From: Lentibacter sp. XHP0401
GTDB taxonomy: Bacteria; Pseudomonadota; Alphaproteobacteria; Rhodobacterales; Rhodobacteraceae
DNA: 64,000 bases
Assembly: GCF_025751535.1 (NCBI RefSeq)
Contig: NZ_JAOWLC010000003.1
Location: 124,001 to 188,000 of the forward strand
Reading direction: 5' to 3'
Numbering within the stretch: the stretch's first letter is position 1; each line of letters starts with the position of its first letter. Both the position numbers and the translations under genes were made by a program. A model generated the notes under the pieces. It worked only from the letters and a program-made list of their open reading frames with translations, did no database searches and had not been told where the DNA came from. Shown piece by piece: positions 18,834 to 27,847 of this stretch.

Positions 18834-19655
18834 CTACCTGCGTGCATTCCATGAAACAGAGGCGTTGCGGCGGGTGTAAAATTCGCCCATGAGGCCGATC
18901 ATGATCAGAACGATCCCGACAATAAGGGCATACTCCCAGTTGCTGTTGCGCGGGTTGTAGTTGATGAAGGCAAAGCCGCGCGACTGGTCGATGATGTGAA
19001 ACAGCGGGTTCCAGTCAAACATGGCGAGCATGAAGCTTGGCATTGAGTTGGCGACAAACATTTTGCCAGATGCGATCATATTGGCGCGCTGGTAGATGAG
19101 CGTGAAGGCCGCGACAAAGCCGGGAAACCACGGCTTGATCGCCAACAGAACCATTCCGACAGCGCAGCCTGTAAACCACGCCAGCAAAAGCATGGCGATG
19201 ACGGCCATCGGCTTGTCGATGACAAAAGATGTGACCGCCATGTAGTAACAGAACAAAATCACGAAAGCGGACAGGAATTGCAGATACAGCGAGGCAAGGG
19301 CCGCCGAGGCGATTGAAACGATCGTGTTCATCGGGGCGTGCAGCATCATCGGCGACGACGGGCCAGCAGAACCAGAAACAGAGCCCACCGCTTTCACATG
19401 AGTCATGTAGAGAAAGATGCCTGACATGATGTAGATAAGAAAATCGCCGCGCAAGGCGGCACCGCGCAAGCCGAGTAGCGAAAACATGATGTAAAACGCC
19501 AGAATCATGATTGCCATTTGCATGAGGTTTGTCACCAGCGACATGATGGCGTTGCCGTGAGCCGAGCGAATGGAATGAACCACCGAATGATAGATCAGCT
19601 CAAAGATGATGAGGGCCGAAGTGATCGCCGACCTGCGCCTGTTAACCCGAAACAT
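18834..19655 (-). CDS. ABC-2 type permease for polysaccharide/LPS export (KpsM/Wzm-like)
   Basis: The 273-residue protein has six likely membrane helices and an ABC-2 permease pattern, beginning FRVNRRRSAITSALI and ending near the polysaccharide-export signature region LAMFDWNPLFHIIDQSRGFAF. KpsM-type permeases move capsule or O-antigen polymers across the inner membrane together with an ATPase (KpsT/Wzt). No ATPase gene lies in this window, so the partner must be elsewhere. The frame is open upstream to a TTG at 19697; the ATG at 19655 is preferred because the family usually starts at this point, though its ribosome site is weak. It is divergent from the cysQ-glycosyltransferase genes, with which it shares a polysaccharide theme. 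Confidence 0.85.
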   Translation of the reverse strand: MFRVNRRRSAITSALIIFELIYHSVVHSIRSAHGNAIMSLVTNLMQMAIMILAFYIMFSLLGLRGAALRGDFLIYIMSGIFLYMTHVKAVGSVSGSAGPSSPMMLHAPMNTIVSIASAALASLYLQFLSAFVILFCYYMAVTSFVIDKPMAVIAMLLLAWFTGCAVGMVLLAIKPWFPGFVAAFTLIYQRANMIASGKMFVANSMPSFMLAMFDWNPLFHIIDQSRGFAFINYNPRNSNWEYALIVGIVLIMIGLMGEFYTRRNASVSWNARR

Positions 19656-19793
19656 CTGCTGCCTGCTCCGTCTTTCGCGGTTTGTTTTACGTTGCAATTC
19701 TTGCCGAACCGTTACGCCCGTATCATAAAGGGGATAAGCGGCCTAAGCAACAAAACCGTGAATTGAGGCACTGATACCAAAGGATAAGAGCAA

Positions 19794-20591
19794 ATGGACT
19801 ATGAGAAACTGGCCAAAGTGATGCGCGAGCTATCGCTTGTTGCGGGTGACAAGATTATGGAAATCTATGGTCGTGATGACTTTGAGGTGAAATCAAAATC
19901 GGACGACAGCCCTGTAACAGAGGCCGATGAGGCAGCGGACGCCATCATCTCGGCGGGTTTGCGCGCAGCTTTTCCTGATGTGCTTTTGATCACCGAAGAG
20001 CAGGCGGCCACACATAGCCAGCAGGCGGATACCTTCCTGATTGTTGATCCGCTGGACGGGACCAAAGAGTTTGTCCACCGCCGCGGCGATTTTACTGTGA
20101 ATATCGCTTATGTGGAGCGTGGCGTACCGACGCGAGGTGTTGTTTACGCGCCGGCGAAAGAGCGGATGTTTTACACTCTGGCCGACGGCAGCGCCGTTGA
20201 GGAAGAGGGGCCGTTTGATAAGACCAAAGCAGGGGTGACGCGGGCCATCAAGGTAGCTGACAGTGACAATACTGCGCTGATGGTGGTTGCTTCAAAATCG
20301 CACCGCGATCAGGCAACGGATGATTACATCAACAAATATGCCGTTAAAGACAGCAAGAGCGCTGGCTCGAGCCTGAAGTTTTGTCTTGTGGCAACGGGTG
20401 AGGCCGACATTTATCCGCGCGTTGGCCGCACGATGGAATGGGATACGGCGGCGGGCCATGCTGTTCTGCATGGTGCGGGCGGCAAGGTTGTTGTGTTTGA
20501 TAACCACGACCCGCTTGTTTACGGCAAAGAGGGCTATGCGAACCCGTTTTTCATTGCCTATTCCCCTGCGGTTGAACTGAAAAAGGCATGA
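19794..20591 (+). CDS. cysQ: 3'(2'),5'-bisphosphate nucleotidase CysQ
   Basis: CysQ hydrolyses PAP (3'-phosphoadenosine 5'-phosphate), the by-product of sulfotransferases and of PAPS reduction, to AMP. The 265-residue protein belongs to the inositol-monophosphatase fold, with the metal-binding motifs SDDSPVTEADEAAD, LITEEQA, VDPLDGTKEFVHRRGDFTVNIA and the C-terminal WDTAAGHAVLHGAGG. It is the first of a run of genes for sugar transfer and is 1 base away from the next, so they are cotranscribed. A sulfotransferase-like protein is encoded 7 kb downstream in the same direction, so a role in clearing PAP after sulfation of a surface glycan is plausible. Confidence 0.92.
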   Translation: MDYEKLAKVMRELSLVAGDKIMEIYGRDDFEVKSKSDDSPVTEADEAADAIISAGLRAAFPDVLLITEEQAATHSQQADTFLIVDPLDGTKEFVHRRGDFTVNIAYVERGVPTRGVVYAPAKERMFYTLADGSAVEEEGPFDKTKAGVTRAIKVADSDNTALMVVASKSHRDQATDDYINKYAVKDSKSAGSSLKFCLVATGEADIYPRVGRTMEWDTAAGHAVLHGAGGKVVVFDNHDPLVYGKEGYANPFFIAYSPAVELKKA

Positions 20592-20592
20592 T

Positions 20593-21810
20593 ATGACAGA
20601 CCCTTCCGTCAGCGTTGTTGTTGCAAGCCACGGGCGGCCCGAGAGCCTTCTGTGGTGTCTTTCGGCGCTGGGAGGGCAGGCTTATCAGCCTTTCGAAATT
20701 GTCGTTGTCGCCGATCTTGCAGCCTGCGCCTACGTCAGCGAAAGTCGCTTTGACGGGCGCGTGAAGCTTGTGCCCTTTGAGGAGCCGAACATCGCTGCCG
20801 CGCGCAACAAGGGCGTGGCTGAAGCTGCGGGAGAGATCATCGCTTTTGTCGATGACGATGCGGCCGCGGAGCCTATGTGGCTGCATCATCTGGTTGCGGG
20901 GTTTGATCTGCCCGAGGTTATGGCAACGGGCGGATATGTGCGCGGCCGCAACGGGATTTCTTACCAGTGGACCGCGCGACAGGTAGATGAAGCCGGGCGC
21001 GCAACTGTGGTTGAGACGGAGGGCAATGAGCCGTTTATCCCTGAAACAGAGACTGGTTTTGCTGTAAAAACCGAGGGCACAAACATGGCTGTGCGCCGCG
21101 ATGTGCTTGTTGCGCTGGGCGGGTTTGACGAGGGGTTTCACTTTTTTCTCGACGAAACCGACCTGAACCTGCGGCTTGCGGCCGCACACCACAAGACAGC
21201 ACTTTGCCCCAACGCCGAAGTGCACCATGCCTACAAAGCCAGCACACGGCGCAAGGCGGACCGCACGGTGACAGACTTGTTTGATGTCGGCGCGAGCACG
21301 GTGCTTTTGCTGCGAAAACACGGCATCGCGCTTGAGCCGCGTTGCTCGGAAATGGCGGAAGAACAGACAGAGCGCCTCGCTGACCAAGTGAGCCGTGGCT
21401 TGCAGAGCGAAGCGGATGCGGCTGAGGTTTTGAGAAGTCTCGAAGCCGGGTTCAAGGCCGGAGAGCACAGGGATATGGGGCAGTATCCGGGCACGCTGCA
21501 TCATCCACCCGCTTTCCTGCCGTTTTTACCCGACCGCAGCGGAAGCGTGACAGTTTCAGGGCGTTGGAGCCAACGCGAAAAGCTGCGCCGCGAGGCAGCC
21601 GAACTGGCGGCTCAGGGGGCGAATGTTTCACTTTACCTGTTCTCGTTTGGCACGCGCTTTCACCATGTTAGATATGTTGACGCAGGCTACTGGGAGCAGA
21701 CAGGCGGACAATTTGGCAAAGCCAACCGCAGCGAACCCTCATTTTGTCTGGCGAGCTTCCGCGCAAGGCTCAGAAAAGAGCAGAAACGGGTGGCACTGGC
21801 ACGCGGCTAA
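20593..21810 (+). CDS. Glycosyltransferase family 2 protein
   Basis: The N-terminal 260 residues are a GT-A fold family-2 glycosyltransferase: SVSVVVASHGRPESLLWCL at the start, NIAAARNKGVAEAAGEIIAFVDDDA with the metal-binding acidic cluster near residue 95, and GTNMAVRRDVLVALGGFDEGFHFFLDETDLNLRL, the acceptor-side ED-type motif. The remaining 140 residues are not recognised. The donor and acceptor sugars cannot be predicted. The gene starts 1 base after the cysQ stop. It is followed by a 156-base gap before galU, the longest break in the sugar cluster, so a new promoter for galU is likely there. Confidence 0.88.
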   Translation: MTDPSVSVVVASHGRPESLLWCLSALGGQAYQPFEIVVVADLAACAYVSESRFDGRVKLVPFEEPNIAAARNKGVAEAAGEIIAFVDDDAAAEPMWLHHLVAGFDLPEVMATGGYVRGRNGISYQWTARQVDEAGRATVVETEGNEPFIPETETGFAVKTEGTNMAVRRDVLVALGGFDEGFHFFLDETDLNLRLAAAHHKTALCPNAEVHHAYKASTRRKADRTVTDLFDVGASTVLLLRKHGIALEPRCSEMAEEQTERLADQVSRGLQSEADAAEVLRSLEAGFKAGEHRDMGQYPGTLHHPPAFLPFLPDRSGSVTVSGRWSQREKLRREAAELAAQGANVSLYLFSFGTRFHHVRYVDAGYWEQTGGQFGKANRSEPSFCLASFRARLRKEQKRVALARG

Positions 21811-21966
21811 GCGATATTGCATAACAAATGCGCCACAGTAAGAAAAATTCCCCGCCTTTGTCCCATTTTTAAGACCTATACTATACTCGACGCAGGATTT
21901 TCGTGGCATGACACATTAAAATTTGTGTGCATATTCAGTAACACGCCTTGAAGAATGAGGTCAGGA

Positions 21967-22863
21967 ATGAAGAAGAAGATTACCAAAGCCGTTTTCCCTG
22001 TCGCTGGCATGGGAACACGCTTTCTCCCGGCAACAAAGTCTGTTCCCAAAGAAATCATGACATTGGTTGACCGTCCCCTGATCCAATATGCGATTGATGA
22101 AGCGCGAGCCGCGGGCATCAAGGAATTTATTTTTGTGACCTCGCGTGGCAAAGGTGCGCTTGAGGACTATTTTGATGAAGCTCCGCAGCTTGAGCAGACA
22201 CTGCGCAAGGCCGGCAAGGACGAGCTGCTTGAAATTCTCCAGTCAACCAACATGGAAAGTGGCGCGATTGCTTATATCCGCCAGCATAAGGCGCTTGGCC
22301 TTGGCCATGCGGTTTGGTGTGCACGTCGGCTTATCTCGAACGAGCCGTTTGCGGTGATTTTGCCTGACGATGTGATTGCCGCTGAAAAGCCCTGCTTGCA
22401 GCAAATGGTTGAAGCTTACGAAGAATCGCCCGGATGTATGGTTGCCGCGATGGAAGTGCCGGAGGCACAAACCAGTTCTTATGGTATTCTTGATGTGAAA
22501 GAAGACATGGGTTCGCGTGTAAGCTTGAAAGGTATGGTTGAAAAGCCAAGTGCAGGAACAGCACCCTCAAACCTTGCCGTGATCGGCCGCTATATCCTCA
22601 CACCAGATGTGCTGCGCAACCTCAACAAAAAGAAATCGGGCGCAGGCGGAGAAATCCAGCTGACGGACGCGATTGCTGACGAAATTGAAGAGGGTCGCCC
22701 CGTTAACGGCTTCCGGTTCAAGGGGCAGCGCTTTGATTGCGGTTCCAAATCAGGCTTCTTGCAAGCGACAGTTTCTTTCGGGCTTGACCGCCCGGAGCTA
22801 CGCGATGACCTGATGGGGTATTTGCAGCATGTTGTGAACAACACCCGTAAAGCAGCAGAATAA
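21967..22863 (+). CDS. galU: UTP-glucose-1-phosphate uridylyltransferase GalU
   Basis: GalU makes UDP-glucose from UTP and glucose 1-phosphate, the precursor of many surface polysaccharides. The 298-residue protein has the nucleotidyltransferase start AVFPVAGMGTRFLPATKSVPKEI, followed by LVDRPLIQYAIDEA, ALGLGHAVWCAR with the LPDDV metal site, and the C-terminal FRFKGQRFDCGSKSGFLQA. Length is normal. The frame is open upstream to an ATG at 21955, but the ATG at 21967 is preferred, with GAGG 6 to 7 bases upstream and the conserved MKKKITKAVFP start. galE follows 16 bases later; together they supply UDP-glucose and UDP-galactose for the neighbouring transferases. Confidence 0.95.
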   Translation: MKKKITKAVFPVAGMGTRFLPATKSVPKEIMTLVDRPLIQYAIDEARAAGIKEFIFVTSRGKGALEDYFDEAPQLEQTLRKAGKDELLEILQSTNMESGAIAYIRQHKALGLGHAVWCARRLISNEPFAVILPDDVIAAEKPCLQQMVEAYEESPGCMVAAMEVPEAQTSSYGILDVKEDMGSRVSLKGMVEKPSAGTAPSNLAVIGRYILTPDVLRNLNKKKSGAGGEIQLTDAIADEIEEGRPVNGFRFKGQRFDCGSKSGFLQATVSFGLDRPELRDDLMGYLQHVVNNTRKAAE

Positions 22864-22879
22864 ACACCCGAGGTTCACT

Positions 22880-23863
22880 TTGGAAAACGTATTGGTCACA
22901 GGTGGTGCGGGTTATATCGGCTCACACGCCTGTAAGGCTTTGAAGGCCGCGGGGTTTAACCCCGTTACCTTTGACAACCTTGTCACCGGCTGGGCCGATG
23001 CCGTGAAGTTCGGACCCTTTGAGCAGGGCGACCTGCTTGACCGCGCGCGGCTTGACGAGGTGTTTGCCGCTTATCGACCTGTCGCAGTGATGCATTTTGC
23101 TGCGCTGAGCCAAGTGGGCGAGAGCATGCAAGTGCCAGGAAAATACTGGCTCAACAATGCTGGCGGCTCGCTCAACCTGATCGAAGCGACGGCGGCAGCG
23201 GGATGTAAGCACTTTGTTTTCAGCTCCACTTGCGCAACATATGGTGACCAGGACAATGTGGTGCTTGACGAGCAGAGCGTGCAACTTCCGATCAACGCTT
23301 ATGGCGCGAGCAAGCGCGCGATCGAGGATATGCTCAAGGATTTTGGTGCGAGTGACGGGATCGAAAGCGTGATTTTCCGCTACTTTAACGTGGCGGGTGC
23401 TGACCCTGAAGGGGAAGTGGGCGAGCATCATCAACCCGAGACACATCTCATTCCGCTGATCCTTGATGCGATTGATGGCAAACGCGCGGCGCTGACAATT
23501 TTCGGCACGGATTATGACACACCTGACGGCACCTGCATCCGCGATTATGTGCATGTCTGTGATTTGGTTGATGCGCATGTCCTGGGGCTGAAGTGGCTCA
23601 AAGACGGTAAAGGCAGCCGTGTCTTCAACCTTGGAACCGGCACAGGTTTTTCTGTGCGCGAGGTGATGGATCGTGCCGCAGAGGTGACTGGTAAGGCTGT
23701 GCCGCACAACGAAGGGCCGCGCCGCGCGGGCGACTGCACCAAACTTGTTTCCGGCTCAAGACGCGCCGAAGACGAACTTGGCTGGATGCCACGGCGATCG
23801 AACCTTGAAAAAATGGTAGCTGATGCGTGGAAATGGCATCAGACTGGACACTATGAGAAATGA
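22880..23863 (+). CDS. galE: UDP-glucose 4-epimerase GalE
   Basis: GalE interconverts UDP-glucose and UDP-galactose with bound NAD. The 327-residue protein is an extended short-chain dehydrogenase: NAD motif GGAGYIGSH at residues 7-15, FSSTCATYGDQ with the catalytic Ser, YGASK with the Tyr-Lys pair, and YFNVAGADPEGEVGE and CIRDYVHVCDLVDAH, both GalE hallmarks. The start is a TTG with GAGG 6 bases upstream; no ATG fits, because the NAD motif begins almost at once. The 3' end overlaps the next glycosyltransferase by 11 bases, which implies coupled translation. Confidence 0.94.
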   Translation: MENVLVTGGAGYIGSHACKALKAAGFNPVTFDNLVTGWADAVKFGPFEQGDLLDRARLDEVFAAYRPVAVMHFAALSQVGESMQVPGKYWLNNAGGSLNLIEATAAAGCKHFVFSSTCATYGDQDNVVLDEQSVQLPINAYGASKRAIEDMLKDFGASDGIESVIFRYFNVAGADPEGEVGEHHQPETHLIPLILDAIDGKRAALTIFGTDYDTPDGTCIRDYVHVCDLVDAHVLGLKWLKDGKGSRVFNLGTGTGFSVREVMDRAAEVTGKAVPHNEGPRRAGDCTKLVSGSRRAEDELGWMPRRSNLEKMVADAWKWHQTGHYEK

Positions 23864-25088
23864 CACGCCCGCTGCCCGCCTTTTAGACCTGTCACGGCTG
23901 ATAAGCCGCGCGGGGCGCGTGCTGACCGGTGTTGACCGTGTAGAACGTGCCTATCTGGATGCAGTGCTGGAGAGCGATGTACCTGCTTACGGGCTAATCC
24001 GAACGCCGCTCGGGTTTTTGCTGCTGGATGAGGCCGGCTTACGCAAGCTTGCCGACAAGATTGACGGGATAAAACCTTGGGGCGCGGCCAGTCGCTTTGC
24101 TAAGGTGTTTTCCAAACTGAGCCCCGAGTTGCAACGCGCACTGACAGATATGCGGAAACTCTCTACTGCCCGCAGCACAAGGCGGGGACTCGGCCGCATG
24201 CTGAAGCGACATTTGCCCGACAGAACCGCCTATCTCAACACAGGCCACAGCAACCTGACCGATTATGTGATAACCGGTGTTAAAGCCCTGCGTGGCGCGA
24301 CGATTGCTGTGTTTGTGCATGACACCATTCCGCTTGATCTGCCGCATTTTCAGCGTGAGGGATCTGTGGAACGCTTCAAGCTGTTTCTGAGACGTGTCTC
24401 TGCGAAAGCGGATCTTGTGATCTATAATTCACGCGCCACACAGGAAAGCGCAGAGCGACATATGGCTGAATATGGACGCACACCCAAAAGGCTTGTGGCG
24501 CATTTGGGCGTTGATCTGCATAAAGCCGACAAGAGCGCACTGCCCAAGGGTCTGCCGTTTGAAGAGCCGTTCTTCGTCTGCGTGGGCACACTTGAGCCAC
24601 GCAAGAACCACCTGCTGCTGATTGATGTCTGGGAACAGATCGAAAAACAGGTTCCACCGCAGGACATGCCGCATTTGCTGATTTGCGGGCAGAGGGGCTG
24701 GAAAAATGAAGAGTTTTTCTTCCGCCTCGACAACTCGCGCCTGAAGGGACGGTTTGTGCATGAGGTGGCTGGATTGAGCGACGGGGCCATTGCTGCACTG
24801 CTTGATGAGGCAGCGGGGGTTGTGTTTCCCAGCCTTGCCGAGGGCTATGGGCTGCCTGTTTTGGAAGCCGCCGCACGAAAAGTGCCTGTGATCTGCGCCG
24901 ATCTGCCTGTTTACAGAGAGTTGCTCGCCGATATTCCCGTTTACGCAAGCGTTAATGACAGCTATCTTTGGATTAGAAGGATAATGTCATTGGCTGAAAG
25001 CAGGCGGACAGGACAAAGGCCCACACGAGAAGCCTTCGCCCCGCCAACATGGACCGCACATTTCAACCTCGTCTTAAGTGAGACGTGA
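23853..25088 (+). CDS. Glycosyltransferase family 1 (GT4-type)
   Basis: The 411-residue protein has the GT-B fold C-terminal domain of GT4 enzymes: FFVCVGTLEPRKNHLLLIDVWEQI near residue 240, VHEVAGLSDGAIAALLDEAAGVVFPSLAEGYGLPVLEA near 310, where the E-x7-E motif contacts the donor nucleotide, and VPVICADLPVYRELL. The N-terminal domain has DLVIYNSRATQESAERH. The product probably transfers a hexose from a nucleotide sugar; specificity unknown. The ATG at 23853 lies inside the galE end; a longer frame from 23823 is possible but would overlap galE by 41 bases. Confidence 0.87.
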   Translation: MRNDTPAARLLDLSRLISRAGRVLTGVDRVERAYLDAVLESDVPAYGLIRTPLGFLLLDEAGLRKLADKIDGIKPWGAASRFAKVFSKLSPELQRALTDMRKLSTARSTRRGLGRMLKRHLPDRTAYLNTGHSNLTDYVITGVKALRGATIAVFVHDTIPLDLPHFQREGSVERFKLFLRRVSAKADLVIYNSRATQESAERHMAEYGRTPKRLVAHLGVDLHKADKSALPKGLPFEEPFFVCVGTLEPRKNHLLLIDVWEQIEKQVPPQDMPHLLICGQRGWKNEEFFFRLDNSRLKGRFVHEVAGLSDGAIAALLDEAAGVVFPSLAEGYGLPVLEAAARKVPVICADLPVYRELLADIPVYASVNDSYLWIRRIMSLAESRRTGQRPTREAFAPPTWTAHFNLVLSET

Positions 25089-25135
25089 TACAGATGGTTC
25101 AGGTAATAGTTTTAGGCCGTGAGGTGAGGTAGCAG

Positions 25136-26146
25136 TTGGGCTTGGTCCAGTCATATCGCTTGAGGTTGCAGCGCCGCCGTTGGCGTATTCGCGCGTTTCG
25201 CAAACGCCGCGAACTGAAGGCAATGTCGGACCGCACTTCACAAGTAAAGCCTGACGATATTCTCTGCTTCTCGACTCTGCGCAACGAGCGGGTGCGCCTG
25301 CCCTATTTTCTCAAGTATTACCGCGACCAAGGCGTTGATCACTTTTTCATAGTTGATAATGACAGCAGCGATGGCTCGCTCGAATACCTCATGGAGCAGC
25401 CGGATGTGTCTGTCTGGCACACCGCGAAGAGCTACAAGCGCGCGCGCTTCGGTGTAGACTGGCTGAACTGGTTGCAGATGAAGCACGCCCATGGGCATTG
25501 GGCGCTTGTTGTCGACCCTGACGAATTCCTTGTCTATCCGTTCTGTGACACGCGGCCCATCAGGGCACTGACAGACTGGCTTGATGCCAGCTCGATCAAA
25601 AGCTTTAGTGCGATGCTTCTGGATATGTATCCAAAGGGGCGGATTGACGCTCAGCCATACCGTGAGGGGCAGAACCCGCTCGAGATCACCAGCTGGTTTG
25701 ATTCCGGCAACTACATGATCAACAAGAACAAGAAGTTCGGCAACTTGTGGATACAAGGCGGGCCACGCGGGCGCACGTTCTTCAAGGACCAGCCCGAGAA
25801 AGCCCCTGCGCTGAACAAGGTTCCGCTGGTGAAATGGGATCGTAAATACACCTATGTCAGCTCGACCCATATGTTGCTGCCACGCGGGCTTAACCTTGTT
25901 TATGATGAGTGGGGCGGCGAAAAGGCGAGCGGCGTGCTCTTGCATACCAAGTTTCTCGACACATTCACCCAGAAGGCCTCGGAAGAACTTGAACGGCGGC
26001 AGCATTACTCTGCCAGCGTAGAGTATCGCGCCTATGCCGAAAACATGACGGACAACCCCGACCTTTGGTGCAAGTGGAGCGAAAAATACATCAACTGGCG
26101 GCAGCTTGAAATTCTGGGCCTTATGTCAAAGGGGAACTGGGCGTGA
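25136..26146 (+). CDS. Glycosyltransferase family 2-like protein
   Basis: The core begins at about residue 35 with DDILCFSTLRNERVRLPYFLKYYRDQG, then FFIVDNDSSDGSLEYL and WALVVDPDEFLVYPF, whose DxD-like acidic motif would hold the metal and nucleotide sugar. This is the arrangement of a GT2-related family (Glyco_tranf_2_4/GT92-like) common in marine alphaproteobacteria. The 336 residues begin with a very basic segment (SYRLRLQRRRWRIRAFRKRR), which could contact the membrane. The start is TTG with GAGGT 5 bases upstream; no better start exists because the ATG upstream is in another frame and stops. It overlaps the next gene by 4 bases. Confidence 0.82.
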   Translation: MGLVQSYRLRLQRRRWRIRAFRKRRELKAMSDRTSQVKPDDILCFSTLRNERVRLPYFLKYYRDQGVDHFFIVDNDSSDGSLEYLMEQPDVSVWHTAKSYKRARFGVDWLNWLQMKHAHGHWALVVDPDEFLVYPFCDTRPIRALTDWLDASSIKSFSAMLLDMYPKGRIDAQPYREGQNPLEITSWFDSGNYMINKNKKFGNLWIQGGPRGRTFFKDQPEKAPALNKVPLVKWDRKYTYVSSTHMLLPRGLNLVYDEWGGEKASGVLLHTKFLDTFTQKASEELERRQHYSASVEYRAYAENMTDNPDLWCKWSEKYINWRQLEILGLMSKGNWA

Positions 26147-27843
26147 GTGGTGTGGGCATCATCATGCTGGTGCACACCGCGTTTGACCGTGCCGAGCAGA
26201 TCGCCCGGCACTGGAACGCGGCGGGTTGCCCTGTTGTGATCCATGTCGACAAAGCCGTGCCAAAACCCGTTTTCAACACCTTCAAAGCCAGGCTATCAGA
26301 ACTTGACGATATCCGCTTCTCAAACAGACACCGCTGCGAATGGGGCACATGGGGGATTGTCGCGGCGACGCAGGAAGCCAGCGAGCTGATGCTTGAGAGC
26401 TTTGAGGCGGTGCGCCACGTTTACCTTGCCAGCGGGTCTTGCCTGCCACTTCGGCCTGTTGAAGAGCTGATTGATTATCTGGCCGAGCGGCCAAACACCG
26501 ATTTTATCGAAAGCGCGACCACTGCCGATGTCCCTTGGACTGTAGGCGGGCTCGATGAAGAGCGCTTTACCCTGCGCTTTCCGTTTAGCTGGAAGCGAAA
26601 GCGGATTTTGTTTGACCGTTATGTTGCTATCCAGCGGGCTCTGCGCTTCAAGAGAAAGATGCCCAACGGGATTGTGCCACACATGGGAAGCCAATGGTGG
26701 TGCCTGACGCGGCAGACCCTTTCGGGGATTTTGGAAGACCCCGACCGCGGCCTTTATGACCGTTTCTTCAAGCGCGTCTGGATTCCCGACGAAAGCTACT
26801 TCCAAACCCTCGCACGCCAGCGCAGCCAGAAGATTGAGAGCCGCTCACTGACGCTCTCGAAGTTTGACTTTCAGGGCAAACCGCATATTTTTTATGATGA
26901 TCACTTGCAACTTCTCAAGCGCTCGGACTGTTTTGTTGCCCGCAAAATCTGGCCACATGCCAACAGGCTTTATGAAGTATTTCTCACTGTCAAAGAAAGC
27001 CCCGCCAACCGCACCGAGCCAAACCCGGGCAAGATTGACCGCATTTTCGCCAAAGCCGTTGACCGCCGCACACGCGGGCGGCCGGGGCTTTATATGCACA
27101 GCCGCTTCCCCAACCACGGTTGGGAAAATGGAACGACCTCGGGGCAATACTCGGTGCTACAGGGTTTTTCAGACCTGTTTGAAGAGTTTGAGCCGTGGTT
27201 TGCAAAGGCGACGGGTACAAAGGTGCATGGCCATCTGTTTGCGCCTGATCGGGTGCATTACTCGGGTGAGCAAAGTGTAATCAACGGTGCTCTGAGCGAC
27301 AGCGCCGCTGTGCGCGATTACAATCCGCGCGCCTTTCTCACTAGTTTGATCTGGAACACACGAGGCGAACGTCAGTGCTTCCAGTTCGGCCCCGCAGACA
27401 GCCAAGAGCTGACATGGCTTATGGCAGCTGATCCGAATGCGCAGATTTCTGTGATTAGCGGTGCGTGGGCCGTGCCTCTCTTTCGCTCCAACAAAAATTT
27501 CAGCGAGCTGCGTGCCGAAGCGGCAGAGTTGCAAAAGATCGAAAGCGAGTTTCTCGATGTGCTGCGCTCGCCCCATTCCAAGGCGCGAATCCGGATTTGG
27601 ACCATGGCCGACTTTATCGAAAATCCAATGGAACATTTACAGACAGTCATTGACGAGATTGGCTTCAAATCGCTTCGCCGCTTGGCCGAAGCACCAAAGA
27701 TGAACGACCTCTCCGGCTTTGGCCAGTTTCTCCAGAACCTGAAGAACCAAGGCATGCACCCCTATCTCATGGGTGATTTCCCCGTGGTCGGGAACCCGAC
27801 AGGTGTGCACAAACCCACTCCGAAACCCTATTTGGTAAAGTAG
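26143..27843 (+). CDS. Core-2/I-branching type (GT14) glycosyltransferase with C-terminal extension
   Basis: The first about 280 residues resemble core-2/I-branching beta-1,6-N-acetylglucosaminyltransferases: IIMLVHTAFDRAEQIARHW, PVVIHVDKAVPK, RHRCEWGTWGIVAATQEASELM, VYLASGSCLPLRPVEELI and HMGSQWWCLTRQTLSGIL are the family blocks. The remaining about 280 residues (from VDRRTRGRPGLYMHSRF onward) form a second domain of unknown function that I associate with similar Rhodobacteraceae proteins (DUF5928-like). It contains HLFAPDRVHYSGEQ and could be a second sugar- or sulfo-transfer module. The start is GTG, overlapping the previous stop by 4 bases; the next gene starts 5 bases after the stop. Donor and acceptor are unknown. 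Confidence 0.8.
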   Translation: MSGVGIIMLVHTAFDRAEQIARHWNAAGCPVVIHVDKAVPKPVFNTFKARLSELDDIRFSNRHRCEWGTWGIVAATQEASELMLESFEAVRHVYLASGSCLPLRPVEELIDYLAERPNTDFIESATTADVPWTVGGLDEERFTLRFPFSWKRKRILFDRYVAIQRALRFKRKMPNGIVPHMGSQWWCLTRQTLSGILEDPDRGLYDRFFKRVWIPDESYFQTLARQRSQKIESRSLTLSKFDFQGKPHIFYDDHLQLLKRSDCFVARKIWPHANRLYEVFLTVKESPANRTEPNPGKIDRIFAKAVDRRTRGRPGLYMHSRFPNHGWENGTTSGQYSVLQGFSDLFEEFEPWFAKATGTKVHGHLFAPDRVHYSGEQSVINGALSDSAAVRDYNPRAFLTSLIWNTRGERQCFQFGPADSQELTWLMAADPNAQISVISGAWAVPLFRSNKNFSELRAEAAELQKIESEFLDVLRSPHSKARIRIWTMADFIENPMEHLQTVIDEIGFKSLRRLAEAPKMNDLSGFGQFLQNLKNQGMHPYLMGDFPVVGNPTGVHKPTPKPYLVK

Positions 27844-27847
27844 CGCT

